A stretch of DNA of 64,000 nt from Streptomyces flavofungini (GCF_014650815.1 NZ_BMVR01000013.1:1-64000), one strand, 5' to 3'; positions 51,113 to 59,958 are shown, numbered from the stretch's first letter. Translations and numbers: made by a program. The notes: a model not told the origin generated them from the letters alone.

Positions 51113-52015
51113 TCAGCGGGGGCTGCCGCCGTCGGCGTTCGGGCCGGTGTAGTCCTCGCCGTAGGCGCCCTTGGCAGGGCGACGGCGCCGCATGGGCGGC
51201 TCGACGCCGTCCGCGAGGCGGCGGGCGGTGAGGAGGAAGCCGGTGTGGCCGATCATGCGGTGGTCCGGGCGGACGGCCAGGCCCTCGATGTGCCAGTTGC
51301 GGATCATCGATTCCCAGGCGGTCGGCTCGTTGAAGCCGCCGATCTCGCGGATCGACTCGACGGTGCGGGCGAGCTGCGTGGTGGTGGCCACGTACGCGCA
51401 CAGGATGCCGCCGGGCACCAGGGCCTTGGAGACGGCCTCCAGGCACTCCCAGGGGGCCAGCATGTCGAGGATGACGCGGTCGACCTCGGTGTCGGACAGG
51501 TTGTCCTGGAGGTCGCCGACGGTGAGCTGCCAGGCGGGGTGGGGGGCGCCGAAGTAGCGCTCCACGTTCTGCTGGGCGATCTCGGCGAAGTCCTCGCGGC
51601 GCTCGTAGGAGTGCAGCATGCCGTGGTCGCCGATGGCGCGCAGCAGGAAGGCGCTCAGTGAGCCGGAGCCCACGCCCGCTTCCACGACGCGCGCGCCGGG
51701 GAAGATGTCGGCGAAGGCAAGGATCTGCCCCGCGTCCTTGGGGTAGACCACGGCGGCACCGCGGGGCATGGACAGGACGTAGTCGGGGAGCAGGGGACGC
51801 AGCGCGAGGTAGGCGACGTTCCCCGTGGTGCGGACAACACTGCCCTCGGGAGCACCGATCAGCTCGTCGTGCGGGAAGGAACCCTTGTGGGTGTGGAAGT
51901 TCTTCCCGGCCTCGAGCGTGAACGTGTAGTGGCGTCCCTTGGGGTCGGTGAGCTGGACCTGGTCCCCGACCTTGAAGGGCCCGCGTCGGCGGGCGGCACC
52001 GGTCGGTTCGGACAT
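51113..52015 (-). CDS. trmI: tRNA (adenine58-N1)-methyltransferase TrmI
   Basis: 300 residues. SAM-binding RVVEAGVGSGSLSAFLLRAIG, then HSYERREDFAEIAQQNVERYFG, and DVDRVILDMLAPWECLE-like motif IV (DRVILDMLAPWECL). A short N-terminal barrel precedes it. It methylates A58 in the T-loop of tRNA as a tetramer. ATG 52015 is six bases after TAGGCT (52022-52027), with no ribosome site, so a leaderless message is expected. Set between a proteolysis-linked cluster and the site-2 protease. Confidence 0.92.
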   Translation of the reverse strand: MSEPTGAARRRGPFKVGDQVQLTDPKGRHYTFTLEAGKNFHTHKGSFPHDELIGAPEGSVVRTTGNVAYLALRPLLPDYVLSMPRGAAVVYPKDAGQILAFADIFPGARVVEAGVGSGSLSAFLLRAIGDHGMLHSYERREDFAEIAQQNVERYFGAPHPAWQLTVGDLQDNLSDTEVDRVILDMLAPWECLEAVSKALVPGGILCAYVATTTQLARTVESIREIGGFNEPTAWESMIRNWHIEGLAVRPDHRMIGHTGFLLTARRLADGVEPPMRRRRPAKGAYGEDYTGPNADGGSPR

Positions 52016-52021
52016 GTGACC

Positions 52022-52027
52022 AGCCTA
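52022..52027 (-). promoter_or_regulatory. -10 element TAGGCT of leaderless trmI
   Basis: TAGGCT on the minus strand is followed by six bases and the ATG at 52015. The -35 side has no TTGTC element, so this is not of the damage-responsive class. Confidence 0.55.
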
Positions 52028-52083
52028 CCGGCCGCGGCGGGAGCCGCCGACCACCGCGGTCGTGCGGGCCCCGCCGGGTGCGG

Positions 52084-53736
52084 TCAGCTCGGCCGGGCCA
52101 TGGCGTTGACGAAGGCGCGCTCGACGTCGGCGGCGGACAGGACGCCGTAGATCTCTCCGGAGGTCTCGACGACAAGGTATTCGGTGGCCGGGGTGGCCCG
52201 CAGCCGGTCCAGAAGCTCCTCTCCCGCCAGTTCGACGGGGACGCGCATGCCCTCGGTGATGTCCTGGGCGAGGCCGCTGACGGTGACCCAGGGGCGGCGG
52301 TGTTCCGGTACGCCGACGATGGCGGCCTCCCGGACGACGGACAGGGGGTCGCCGTCGGCGTCCACCACGACCAGGGCGCGGGCGCCTGCGGCGTTGGCCC
52401 GGCGCAGGGCCTCGGAGAGCGGGGTGTCGGTCTCCACGGGGACGGCGCGGCGGGTGAGCGCGCGGGCGCGCAGTTCGGGCAGGTGCTCGCGCAGGCGGGC
52501 CATGCGCAGGCTGTTGCCCGCCCCGGTCCAGATGATGGCGGCGAGGATCGCGGCGAGCAGGGCGTCGGTGACGGTGTCCATGCCGCCGATGTCCTGGGTC
52601 TCGCCACCGAGGGCGCCGGACTGGTTGAGGATCGGCAGGCCGATGAGGACGGAGATGGCGAGCGCGCGGCCGACCCAGGCGGCGGCGATGGTGCCGCTCA
52701 TGGGCTTGCCGGTGATCTTCCAGACGACCGCACGGAGCATCCGGCCGCCGTCGAGGGGCAGGCCGGGCAGGAGGTTGAAGGCGGCGACGATGAGGTTGGA
52801 GATCATCAGTCCGGCGAGCAGGACGCCGGGGACCGTGCCGGGTTCCACGGCGCGCATGCCCGCGTAGAACACGCCCGCGAGGACGAGGGAGAGCAGCGGG
52901 CCGACGAAGGCGAGGACGAACTCGCGCCCGGGGGTCTCGCTCTCCTTCTCGATCTCGCTGACGCCGCCGAAGAACTGGAGCTGGATGCGGCGCACGGGAA
53001 GCTTGAAGCGCAGGGCCGCGACCGTGTGGGCCAGCTCGTGGACGAGCACGGAGGCGTAGAAGGCGACCGCGAAGAACAGTGACACGAGATAGCGGGCGTT
53101 GCCGAGCTCGGGCAGCACGCGGTCGAGCTGGCCGCCGAACACCCAGGTGATCAGCGCGGCGACGAGGAACCAGCTGGGCGCGACGTAGACGGGCACGCCG
53201 AAGGGGCGTCCCATGAGGAGGCCGCCGCCGGGGTTCTTCGGCTCGTCCTTGTGTTCCTTGAGGGGCTCGCCGGTGTGGTGGGCGTGGGCCCGGGTGGGGT
53301 GGTCGGCCGGGTCGGGCTTGCGCACGGATACGGGGGTGCCGGGGGCCGGGGGTGCGGTGCGGTCGCTCGCCGGGTTCGCGGGTGCCGGGTGGGGCGTGTC
53401 GGACTCCGCACCGGCCGGACGCTCGGCCAAGGGCGGCGCCGCGTCCGCTGCCCCGCCGGGCTCCGCAGGGCGCGCCGCGCCCGACGCCGCCTCCGGCTCG
53501 CCGACCGCGTCATCGGAACGCCCGGGGTCGCCGGAGCCGCCCCCCCGGGCCCCGGTCCGGTCCTCCCCCGCGTCGTCCGCAGGGGCGCTCGCCGCCCGGG
53601 CAGGCGCGGTCTCCGCCTGACCGGAAGCGTGTTCCGCCAGGCCGGACCCGGCCTCCGCCCGGCCGGAAGCGTGTTCCGCCTGGGCGGGCGTGTGTTCGTC
53701 GGACTGCGGCCTGCCGCTGCCGCCGCTTTCGTCCAC
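52084..53736 (-). CDS. Site-2 protease-type M50 metalloprotease with CBS pair
   Basis: 550 residues. An N-terminal ~140-residue acidic Ala/Glu-rich segment with repeats (AEHASGRAEAGSG, AEHASGQAETAPA) is followed by the membrane domain: VHELAHTVAALRFKLPVRR (zinc HExxH) and NLLPGLPLDGGRML (third zinc ligand). C-terminal CBS modules (RALTRRAVPVETDTPLSEALRRANAAGARALVVVD and TPATEYLVVETSGEIYGVLSAADVERA) make it a Class 3 rhomboid-unrelated S2P. It cleaves membrane-embedded substrates, perhaps anti-sigma factors. GTG 53736 has GAGGGG nine bases upstream. Divergent from the RecB-like gene. Confidence 0.9.
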   Translation of the reverse strand: MDESGGSGRPQSDEHTPAQAEHASGRAEAGSGLAEHASGQAETAPARAASAPADDAGEDRTGARGGGSGDPGRSDDAVGEPEAASGAARPAEPGGAADAAPPLAERPAGAESDTPHPAPANPASDRTAPPAPGTPVSVRKPDPADHPTRAHAHHTGEPLKEHKDEPKNPGGGLLMGRPFGVPVYVAPSWFLVAALITWVFGGQLDRVLPELGNARYLVSLFFAVAFYASVLVHELAHTVAALRFKLPVRRIQLQFFGGVSEIEKESETPGREFVLAFVGPLLSLVLAGVFYAGMRAVEPGTVPGVLLAGLMISNLIVAAFNLLPGLPLDGGRMLRAVVWKITGKPMSGTIAAAWVGRALAISVLIGLPILNQSGALGGETQDIGGMDTVTDALLAAILAAIIWTGAGNSLRMARLREHLPELRARALTRRAVPVETDTPLSEALRRANAAGARALVVVDADGDPLSVVREAAIVGVPEHRRPWVTVSGLAQDITEGMRVPVELAGEELLDRLRATPATEYLVVETSGEIYGVLSAADVERAFVNAMARPS

Positions 53737-53834
53737 GATGTCCCCTCGTTCGAAGCGTCCCCCGCTCCTGCTGTGGCGCGGTACACACACGATCATGCAG
53801 GGCGGGAGGGTCTGTCGTCGATGGTATGCGGCCG

Positions 53835-53857
53835 TTGTCAGTGGCGGGTCGTAGGGT
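53835..53857 (+). promoter_or_regulatory. RecA-NDp (PafBC-type) promoter of the RecB-like nuclease gene
   Basis: TTGTCAGTG (53835-53843), eight bases, TAGGGT (53852-53857), a full match to the damage-inducible element. The ATG begins eight bases after the -10, so the message is leaderless. Confidence 0.85.
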
Positions 53858-53865
53858 CTGTCGTC

Positions 53866-54780
53866 ATGGAGACCAGGACCGAGGATGTCGGGGTGGCCGC
53901 GCGCCCGGCGTCGCTTTCACCCTCGCGCGCGAGCGATTTCATGCAGTGCCCGCTGCTGTATCGCTTCCGGGTGATCGACAAGCTGCCGGAGAAGCCGAGC
54001 CCGGCGGCGACGCGGGGCACCCTGGTGCACGCGGTCCTGGAGAGACTGTTCGACGCGCCCTCGGCGGAGCGCACGGCGCCGCGGGCCAAGGAGCTGATCC
54101 CGGGCCAGTGGGACCGGCTGCGCGAGGCCAAGCCGGAGCTGGCCGCGTTGTTCGCCCCGGACGGTGCGGACGGCACGGATGCCCCGGACGAGGACGGCGC
54201 GGCCGCGCGCTTGGCCCAGTGGCTGGCCGACGCGGAGAAGCTGGTCGAGCGCTGGTTCACGCTGGAGGACCCGACGCGCCTTGAGCCCGCCGAGCGGGAG
54301 CTGTTCGTGGAGGCCGAGCTGGCCTCGGGCCTGAAGCTGCGCGGCATCATCGACCGCGTCGACGTCGCCCCCACCGGCGAGGTCCGCATCGTCGACTACA
54401 AGACCGGCAAGGCCCCCCGCCCCGAGTACGCCGAGGGCGCGCTGTTCCAGATGAAGTTCTACGCCCTCGTGGTGTGGCGCCTGAAGGGCCTGATCCCGCG
54501 CCGGCTCCAGCTCGTCTATCTGGGCAGCGGCGACATCATCACGTACGACCCGGTGGCGGCGGACCTGGAGCGGGTCGAGCGCAAGCTGCTCGCGCTGTGG
54601 GACGCGATCGTGCTCGCGACGGAGACGGGGAACTGGCGGCCGCGGCCGACGAAGCTGTGCGGCTGGTGCGACCACCAGGCGGTCTGTCCGGAATTCGGCG
54701 GCACTCCCCCGCCGTATCCGCTTCCGGTGAGGCCGCCGGAGTCGCCGGGCGACGAGCAGGGCAGAATGGGCCCGAGCTAG
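53866..54780 (+). CDS. RecB-family/Cas4-like PD-(D/E)XK nuclease
   Basis: 304 residues. Nuclease core LRGIIDRVDVAPTGEVRIVDYKTGKAP (the D...DYK signature) and FQMKFYALVVW (QhxxY motif). A Cys near the N-terminus (FMQCPLLYRFR) plus CGWCDHQAVC at the C-terminus are the four ligands of the 4Fe-4S cluster seen in AddB and Cas4. No CRISPR genes are nearby; a role in DNA repair is more likely. ATG 53866 lies eight bases after TAGGGT, so the mRNA is leaderless. TTGTCAGTG sits eight bases before that -10: a RecA-NDp damage promoter. The response regulator follows after 15 bases. Confidence 0.88.
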   Translation: METRTEDVGVAARPASLSPSRASDFMQCPLLYRFRVIDKLPEKPSPAATRGTLVHAVLERLFDAPSAERTAPRAKELIPGQWDRLREAKPELAALFAPDGADGTDAPDEDGAAARLAQWLADAEKLVERWFTLEDPTRLEPAERELFVEAELASGLKLRGIIDRVDVAPTGEVRIVDYKTGKAPRPEYAEGALFQMKFYALVVWRLKGLIPRRLQLVYLGSGDIITYDPVAADLERVERKLLALWDAIVLATETGNWRPRPTKLCGWCDHQAVCPEFGGTPPPYPLPVRPPESPGDEQGRMGPS

Positions 54781-54795
54781 GCGAAGGAGAGTTAC

Positions 54796-55467
54796 GTGGC
54801 CATCCGCGTCCTACTGGTCGATGACCAGCCGCTGCTGCGCACGGGTTTCCGGATGATCCTGGAGGCCGAGCAGGACATCGCGGTCGTCGGCGAGGCCGGA
54901 GACGGTCTGCAGGCTCTGGACCAGGTCCGGGCGTTGCAGCCCGATGTCGTGCTGATGGACATCCGCATGCCGAGGATGGACGGGGTGGAGGCGACCCGGC
55001 AGATCACCGGCCCCGGCCGGGACGGACCGGCGAAGGTCCTCGTGCTGACCACCTTCGACCTCGACGAGTACGTGGTGGAGGCGCTGCGCGCGGGCGCCAG
55101 CGGCTTCCTCCTGAAGGACGCGCCGGCGAACGAGCTGGTGCAGGCGATCCGGGTGGTCGCCTCCGGTGAGGCGATGCTCGCGCCGAGCATCACGCGTCGG
55201 CTGCTCGACAAGTACGCCGGGCACCTCCCGTCCGGCGACGAGCCGGTCCCGGACACACTGCACACCCTCACCGACCGCGAGGTCGAGGTCCTGAAGCTGG
55301 TGGCGCGCGGGCTGTCCAACGCGGAGATCGCCGCGGACCTGTTCGTCAGCGAGACCACGGTGAAGACGCACGTGGGCCATGTCCTGACGAAGCTGGGCCT
55401 GCGCGACCGCGTGCAGGCGGCGGTGTACGCGTACGAGAGCGGCCTCGTCCGGCCGGGGGCGCAGTAG
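54796..55467 (+). CDS. NarL/LuxR-type response regulator
   Basis: 223 residues. Receiver domain with Asp55 in DVVLMDIRMPRMDG as phosphoacceptor, Asp9/Asp10 acidic pair, and conserved Thr and Lys (VLTTFDLDEYV; FLLKDAPA). C-terminal LuxR helix-turn-helix LTDREVEVLKLVARGLSNAEIAADLFVSETTVKTHVGHVLTKL. No histidine kinase is nearby. GTG 54796 after GGAGAG. It begins 15 bases after the RecB-like gene, so damage induction might reach it by readthrough. A convergent terminator follows. Confidence 0.9.
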   Translation: MAIRVLLVDDQPLLRTGFRMILEAEQDIAVVGEAGDGLQALDQVRALQPDVVLMDIRMPRMDGVEATRQITGPGRDGPAKVLVLTTFDLDEYVVEALRAGASGFLLKDAPANELVQAIRVVASGEAMLAPSITRRLLDKYAGHLPSGDEPVPDTLHTLTDREVEVLKLVARGLSNAEIAADLFVSETTVKTHVGHVLTKLGLRDRVQAAVYAYESGLVRPGAQ

Positions 55468-55530
55468 CCCTCCGGCGGGGCCCTGGCGTACGGGGCTCAG
55501 GGCCGGACCGTACGACAGGCCGGGAACAAC

Positions 55531-55563
55531 ACTGAGGGGGCGCCCGCCGGGCGCCCCCTCAGT
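55531..55563. terminator. Bidirectional terminator between the response regulator and a binding protein
   Basis: 15-bp perfect arms (ACTGAGGGGGCGCCC and complement) with a three-base loop, between two convergent genes. Confidence 0.88.
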
Positions 55564-55584
55564 CGTGCTCACCGCAGCCGGGCG

Positions 55585-57165
55585 TCAGCCCTTGCTGAGC
55601 TCCCAGAAGCGGAAGACGGTCGACGCGTCCAGGCAGGACTCCACGCCGTAGACGCTCTCCTGGACGACCGCGTACTGCTTGGCCTGCCAGACCGGGAGGA
55701 TGGGCAGCTCGTTGGCGACGATGTCCTGGAGCTTGCCGTACTCCTTGTCGCTCTTGGTGCGCTCCCGCTGCGCAGCCGTGCTGGGGATGATCTTCCCGGT
55801 GATGTCGTTGTTCTCGTAGTGGTTCGACAGGACGTTGCCCTTGCCGAAGAACGGCTGCGTGAAGTTGTCCGGGTCCGGGTAGTCCGGCACCCAGCCCTTG
55901 ACGTACACGCCGTACTTCCCGGCCTCGATGTCCTTCTCGTACTGCTCGAACTCGACGGACTTCACGTTCGCCTCGAACAGGCCGCTCGCGTTGAGCTGCT
56001 TGGCTATCGCGCGCAGCTCCTGGTCCGTGGCCGGGCCGTAGCGGGACGGGGTGGACCACAGCGTGAGCTTGGCCTTGCCGTTGATGCCCGCTCCGCGCAG
56101 GGCCGCGGCGGCCTTGTCGCGCTGCGGGCGGGCGCCGTAGGTGTCGAAGAAGGCGGTGTTGTGGCCGCCGATGCCGGCCGGGACGATCGAGTACAGCGGC
56201 GTCGCCGTGCCCTGGTACACCTGGTCGACCAGCGCCTCGCGGTCGAGGAGGTAGGCGATGGCCTTGCGCACGCCGGGCTTGCCGGCCATCGGGTCCTTCA
56301 TGTTGAACACCAGGTGCTGCACTTCGGCGCTGGTGCCCTCGACGACCTCCATCTTGCTGTCGGAGCCGCCCTTTTCGATGTCGGCGATGTCCGCGGCGGC
56401 GAGGCCTCGGTAGGCGACGTCGATGTCGTGGTCGGTGATCGCCTGCTTCAGGCCCTTGCGGTCACCGTGGAAGAAACGCAGGGTGACGCCGTCGTTGCGG
56501 GTCTTGGCGGTGCCCTCGTACCCGGAGTTGACGGAGAAGACCGCCTCGTCCTTGTCGAACGAGTCGAGCCTGTACGGACCGGAGCCCACGGCCTCGCCGT
56601 CGGCGCGGAGCTTGTCCTTGGGGTACTCGCGGTGGTCGACGATGGAGCCGGCACCGGAGGCGATCTTGCTCGGGAAGGTCGCGTCGGGGAACTTCAGCTT
56701 GAAGACGACCGTCTTGGCGTCCGGCGTCTCGACCTCGTCGAGCATCGGGAACATCAGCGCCGGGCCGGTCTTGTCGTTGATCTGCTGGACCCGGTCGAAG
56801 GAGTACTTGACGTCCTTCGAGGTCAGTTCGTTGCCGTTGCTGAACTTCAGGCCGTCACGCAGCGTGCAGGTGAAGACCTTGGTCTGCTGGTCGGTGAAGC
56901 CGCACTTCCGCGCGGCCTCCGGCTCCGGTTCGGTGGCGCCGTTGGGGAAGCTGAGCAGCGACTGGAAGACGTTGTTGAACAGCAGCCACGAGCCGGGGTC
57001 GTAGCCGGACGCCGGGTCGGTGGCGAGGACGTCGTCGGACATCCCCACCACCACGGAGTCGCTGTCCTTGGCGGAGCCGCCCGACTCCGATCCGCAGCCG
57101 GTCAACAGGGTGGCGGCCAGACCCGAGGTGAGGGGCAGGGCCAGCCACTGGTTACGCATTTTCAC
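55585..57165 (-). CDS. Extracellular solute-binding lipoprotein, family 5 (peptide/nickel), copy A
   Basis: 526 residues. Lipoprotein leader ending in ATLLTGC; then SBP_bac_5 domain with LKFSNGNELTSKDVKYSFDRV and WVPDYPDPDNFTQPFF, the motif of oligopeptide-binding proteins (DppA/OppA). GTG 57165 is used; AAGG is seven bases upstream. ATG 57159 is also possible. Its closest relative in the window is the following gene on the same strand. No permease or ATPase genes are present nearby, so it must use a distant transporter or act as a receptor. Confidence 0.87.
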   Translation of the reverse strand: MKMRNQWLALPLTSGLAATLLTGCGSESGGSAKDSDSVVVGMSDDVLATDPASGYDPGSWLLFNNVFQSLLSFPNGATEPEPEAARKCGFTDQQTKVFTCTLRDGLKFSNGNELTSKDVKYSFDRVQQINDKTGPALMFPMLDEVETPDAKTVVFKLKFPDATFPSKIASGAGSIVDHREYPKDKLRADGEAVGSGPYRLDSFDKDEAVFSVNSGYEGTAKTRNDGVTLRFFHGDRKGLKQAITDHDIDVAYRGLAAADIADIEKGGSDSKMEVVEGTSAEVQHLVFNMKDPMAGKPGVRKAIAYLLDREALVDQVYQGTATPLYSIVPAGIGGHNTAFFDTYGARPQRDKAAAALRGAGINGKAKLTLWSTPSRYGPATDQELRAIAKQLNASGLFEANVKSVEFEQYEKDIEAGKYGVYVKGWVPDYPDPDNFTQPFFGKGNVLSNHYENNDITGKIIPSTAAQRERTKSDKEYGKLQDIVANELPILPVWQAKQYAVVQESVYGVESCLDASTVFRFWELSKG

Positions 57166-57209
57166 TTACGTGCCTTGTCGTTGTTTCCGTACTCGGTGGG
57201 GGGCGCCGG

Positions 57210-58817
57210 TCAGTCGCTCACACCGCGGGCGAGCTCCCACAGCTGCAGGTTCGAGGAGGAGTTGAGAGCCCATTCGACCCCCGTGATGTCGTCACGGGCG
57301 GCGATGTACTGCTTGCCCTGCCACAGCGGGAGCACCGGGACGTCCTCGGCCACGATGTCCTGGATCTGCTCGATGCTCTTGCTCGCGCTGAGGCGGTCGG
57401 CCTCGCGGCGGGAGGTGGGGATGAGTTCGTCGTTGATCTTGGCGTTGCGGTACGGCAGGCCGAGGAAGTTGTCCTTGTCGAGGAAGGGCGCGAGGAAGTT
57501 CTCGGGGTCCGGGAAGTCCGGGAACCAACCCATGCCGAAGACGTCGTACTTGCCCTCGCGCTCCGCCGGGCGGAAGGTGTTCCAGATCTCGCCCTTGATC
57601 TTCACGTCGAAGAGGCCGGTGGAGTTGAGCTGCTGCTGCAGCGTCTCGAACTCCTTCTTCGTGGCCGGGCCGTAGTGGTCCGTGGTGTAGTGCATGGTCA
57701 GCTTGACGGGCGTGTCGATGCCCGCGTCGGCCAGCAGCGCCTTGGCCTTCTTCGGGTCCGGCTGCTCGTACTTGTTGAAGAACGAGTTGGAGTGGCCGGT
57801 GATCGTGGTCGGCACCAGCGAGTACAGCGGGTCGGCCATGGAGCCGTACACACCGCTCGTGAGCGCGCCGCGGTCGACGATCTGGGCCATGGCCTGGCGG
57901 ACGGCCTTGCTCTTGACGGTCGACGCGTTGGTGTTGAAGGCGAGGTAGCGGATCTCCAGGCCGGGCATCTCGACGAGGTCGATGTCCTTGCCGGGGCTCT
58001 CGTCGAGCTTCTTCACCTGCTGCGGCGACATGGTGCGGGTCATCAGGTCGATGTCGCCGCTGTCGAGGGCCTTGCCCATCCCGGCCGTGTTCACGAAGGT
58101 GCGCAGTTCGACCTTGTCGTTCTGCTGGCCGTAGGAACCCTTGTAGTGCGGGTTCTTGCTGAAGACGGCCTTGACGAGCTGGTCGCCCTTCACTTCCTGC
58201 TTCACGGTGTACGGCCCGGAGCCGTCCACCTCGAAGCCGTCGCGCAGCTTCTTCTTGTCGTAGTGATCGGGGCTGACGATGCCCGCGATCGGCGTGGCGA
58301 GCTTGTACGGGAACGTCGCGTCCGGGCTCTTGAGGTGGAAGACGACACCTCGGTCGCCCTGGACCTCGATGGTCCCCACGTTCGACACGAGGGCGTCCAC
58401 ACCGCTGGAGTTGGCGACCTTCATGTCCCGCACCCGCTCGATGGAGAACTTCACATCGGACGCGGTCAGCGGCTTGCCGTCGGCGAACTTGAGGTCCTTG
58501 CGCAGGGTGCACGCGTAGCGCTCGTTGCCGGTGTCGGTGAAGCCGCACTTCTGGGCGGCCTCGGGCTCCGGCTCGCCGCCCCCGCGCGGCATGGCCATGA
58601 GCGTCTGCAGGGTCTGCCGCAGGATGTTCCAGGTGCCGGCGTCGTAGGAGTACGCAGGGTCGAAGGGAGCCGGGACTTCCTTCGAGACGGCGAACCGGTC
58701 CGTGGTGCCCACCGCGATGGGGTCGTCGCTGTCCCCGCTGCCCGAACCGCCACACGCGGCGAGCGTGGGGGCGAGCAGACCTATCAGGGCCGGCAGCACC
58801 AAAGTCTTGCGGTTCAT
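57210..58817 (-). CDS. Extracellular solute-binding lipoprotein, family 5 (peptide/nickel), copy B
   Basis: 535 residues. MNRKTLVLPALIGLLAPTLAAC with an LAAC lipobox. SBP_bac_5 motifs LKFADGKPLTASDVKFSIERV and GWFPDFPDPENFLAPFL. It resembles copy A across its length. ATG 58817 is chosen because GGAGAACGT is upstream, and the ORF to 58862 is unsupported. It lies 44 bases before copy A, so the two form a unit. Ligand not predictable from sequence. Confidence 0.88.
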   Translation of the reverse strand: MNRKTLVLPALIGLLAPTLAACGGSGSGDSDDPIAVGTTDRFAVSKEVPAPFDPAYSYDAGTWNILRQTLQTLMAMPRGGGEPEPEAAQKCGFTDTGNERYACTLRKDLKFADGKPLTASDVKFSIERVRDMKVANSSGVDALVSNVGTIEVQGDRGVVFHLKSPDATFPYKLATPIAGIVSPDHYDKKKLRDGFEVDGSGPYTVKQEVKGDQLVKAVFSKNPHYKGSYGQQNDKVELRTFVNTAGMGKALDSGDIDLMTRTMSPQQVKKLDESPGKDIDLVEMPGLEIRYLAFNTNASTVKSKAVRQAMAQIVDRGALTSGVYGSMADPLYSLVPTTITGHSNSFFNKYEQPDPKKAKALLADAGIDTPVKLTMHYTTDHYGPATKKEFETLQQQLNSTGLFDVKIKGEIWNTFRPAEREGKYDVFGMGWFPDFPDPENFLAPFLDKDNFLGLPYRNAKINDELIPTSRREADRLSASKSIEQIQDIVAEDVPVLPLWQGKQYIAARDDITGVEWALNSSSNLQLWELARGVSD

Positions 58818-59236
58818 GCTGGACGTTCTCCAGAACTCTTGAATACCCGTGTTTTCCGGCAACGGCGGGGTGGGGTTGATGGGTCACGGGGGGGTGGGGC
58901 GATGTTCTCGCGACGAGATTAGTCCGCACCACCAGGGACGCTGGCGGGGACCGGAGTTGGGGTTCCATCACGCAGTGATACGGGGCGTGGACGCACCGAT
59001 AACCCGACACCGGAAGGTTTCGTGCACGGGTGGGCCAATCAGGACACAAGGTCACGCCCCACCCGGGGGGTAAGGGCTCTCCCGCACAGGACCGAAGGCC
59101 TGTCGACCCTCTTAGGAGTGGGAAACGTCACACTTTCAACAGGCCATGCGCCCTGGGTGTTTCAGCCATCCGAGGCCGGTTCTGGAGCCGTCCCCGCCCG
59201 TTCGGGCACTCTTCGCCCCGCCCGTTCGGGCACGCG
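58818..59236. other. 419-base intergenic region upstream of the binding proteins
   Basis: Contains the promoter region of copy B, and at its far end a pair of 18-base direct repeats near the HAD gene stop. Some AT-richer sequence (ATGTTCTCGCGACGAGATTAG, around 58900) may hold a promoter, but none is clear. No gene is visible. Confidence 0.55.
59192..59233. repeat. Two 18-base direct repeats next to the HAD gene stop
   Basis: CCCCGCCCGTTCGGGCAC at 59192-59209 and again at 59216-59233, six bases apart. Each carries the small hairpin GCCCG-TT-CGGGC. The second copy ends three bases before the HAD stop. They may end transcription of that gene. Confidence 0.8.
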
Positions 59237-59932
59237 TCAGAGGGTCATCAGGCCGTGCAGGAACCGCACGTCGACCTGTTCGAGCGAGGGCACGACGGTG
59301 CGGCCCGCGGCCGGCGCGATCGGCGCGACGGACGGCACGGCGACCACGCGGCAGCCCGCGGCCTCGGCTGCGGCCACCCCGGTCGCGGTGTCCTCGATGA
59401 CGGCGCAGCGGCCCGGCTCGGCGCCGAGTCCCGCGGCGGCGATCAGGTACGGGTCGGGGTGCGGCTTGGTGCGCTCCACCTCGTCGCCCGCCACCGTCAG
59501 GCGGAAGTGGTGGGTGCCGATCGAGCCGAGGATCCGGTCGATGATGCGCCGGTGCGAGGCCGACACGAGCGCCGTCGGCACGTCGTGCGCGGCGAGTTCG
59601 GCGAGGAGCCGGGCGGCGCCCGGCATCAGCGGCAGGGTGCGGCTGATGCGGCCCTCGAAGCCGTCGTTGAGCAGCACGGTCAGCTCGGGGACGGTGATGT
59701 CGGCGCCGGTCGCCTCGATGAGGAAGCCCGCGCTGCGGGTCATCGGGCCGCCCACGACGACGTCGCGCCAGGCCTCGTCGAGGGTGTGCCCGAGCCCCGC
59801 GAAGACCTCCACCTCGGCGTCCCACCAGAAGCCCTCGGTGTCGACGAGGGTGCCGTCCATGTCGAGGAGCACGGCCTGCAGGGCGGACCCTTCGGCCGTT
59901 CGGGTACCGAGCGCCGGAACCGTACTGGTCAT
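59237..59932 (-). CDS. HAD-superfamily hydrolase (beta-phosphoglucomutase/GPP-like phosphatase)
   Basis: 231 residues. Motif I LLDMDGTLVDTEGFWWD (nucleophile Asp in DMDGT), cap domain around 45-95, motif II TALVSASHRR, and motif IV IEDTATGVAAAEAAGC. This is the small-cap HAD subfamily IA; substrates are sugar phosphates or phosphoglycolate. GGAGG is eight bases before ATG 59932; the longer frame to 60109 runs into metH's 3' sequence. 199 bases downstream of metH on the same strand, separated by a hairpin. Confidence 0.9.
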   Translation of the reverse strand: MTSTVPALGTRTAEGSALQAVLLDMDGTLVDTEGFWWDAEVEVFAGLGHTLDEAWRDVVVGGPMTRSAGFLIEATGADITVPELTVLLNDGFEGRISRTLPLMPGAARLLAELAAHDVPTALVSASHRRIIDRILGSIGTHHFRLTVAGDEVERTKPHPDPYLIAAAGLGAEPGRCAVIEDTATGVAAAEAAGCRVVAVPSVAPIAPAAGRTVVPSLEQVDVRFLHGLMTL

Positions 59933-59958
59933 GTGGCACACCTCCATGAGGGACGAGA

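Noticed and set aside
52022..52060. A fourth RecA-NDp site, before trmI
   Set aside because: The -10 TAGGCT is present, but no TTGTCRGTG lies eight bases upstream.
53866..54780. Cas4 as part of a CRISPR system
   Set aside because: No cas1, cas2, effector genes or repeat arrays occur in the window; a repair nuclease is the simpler reading.
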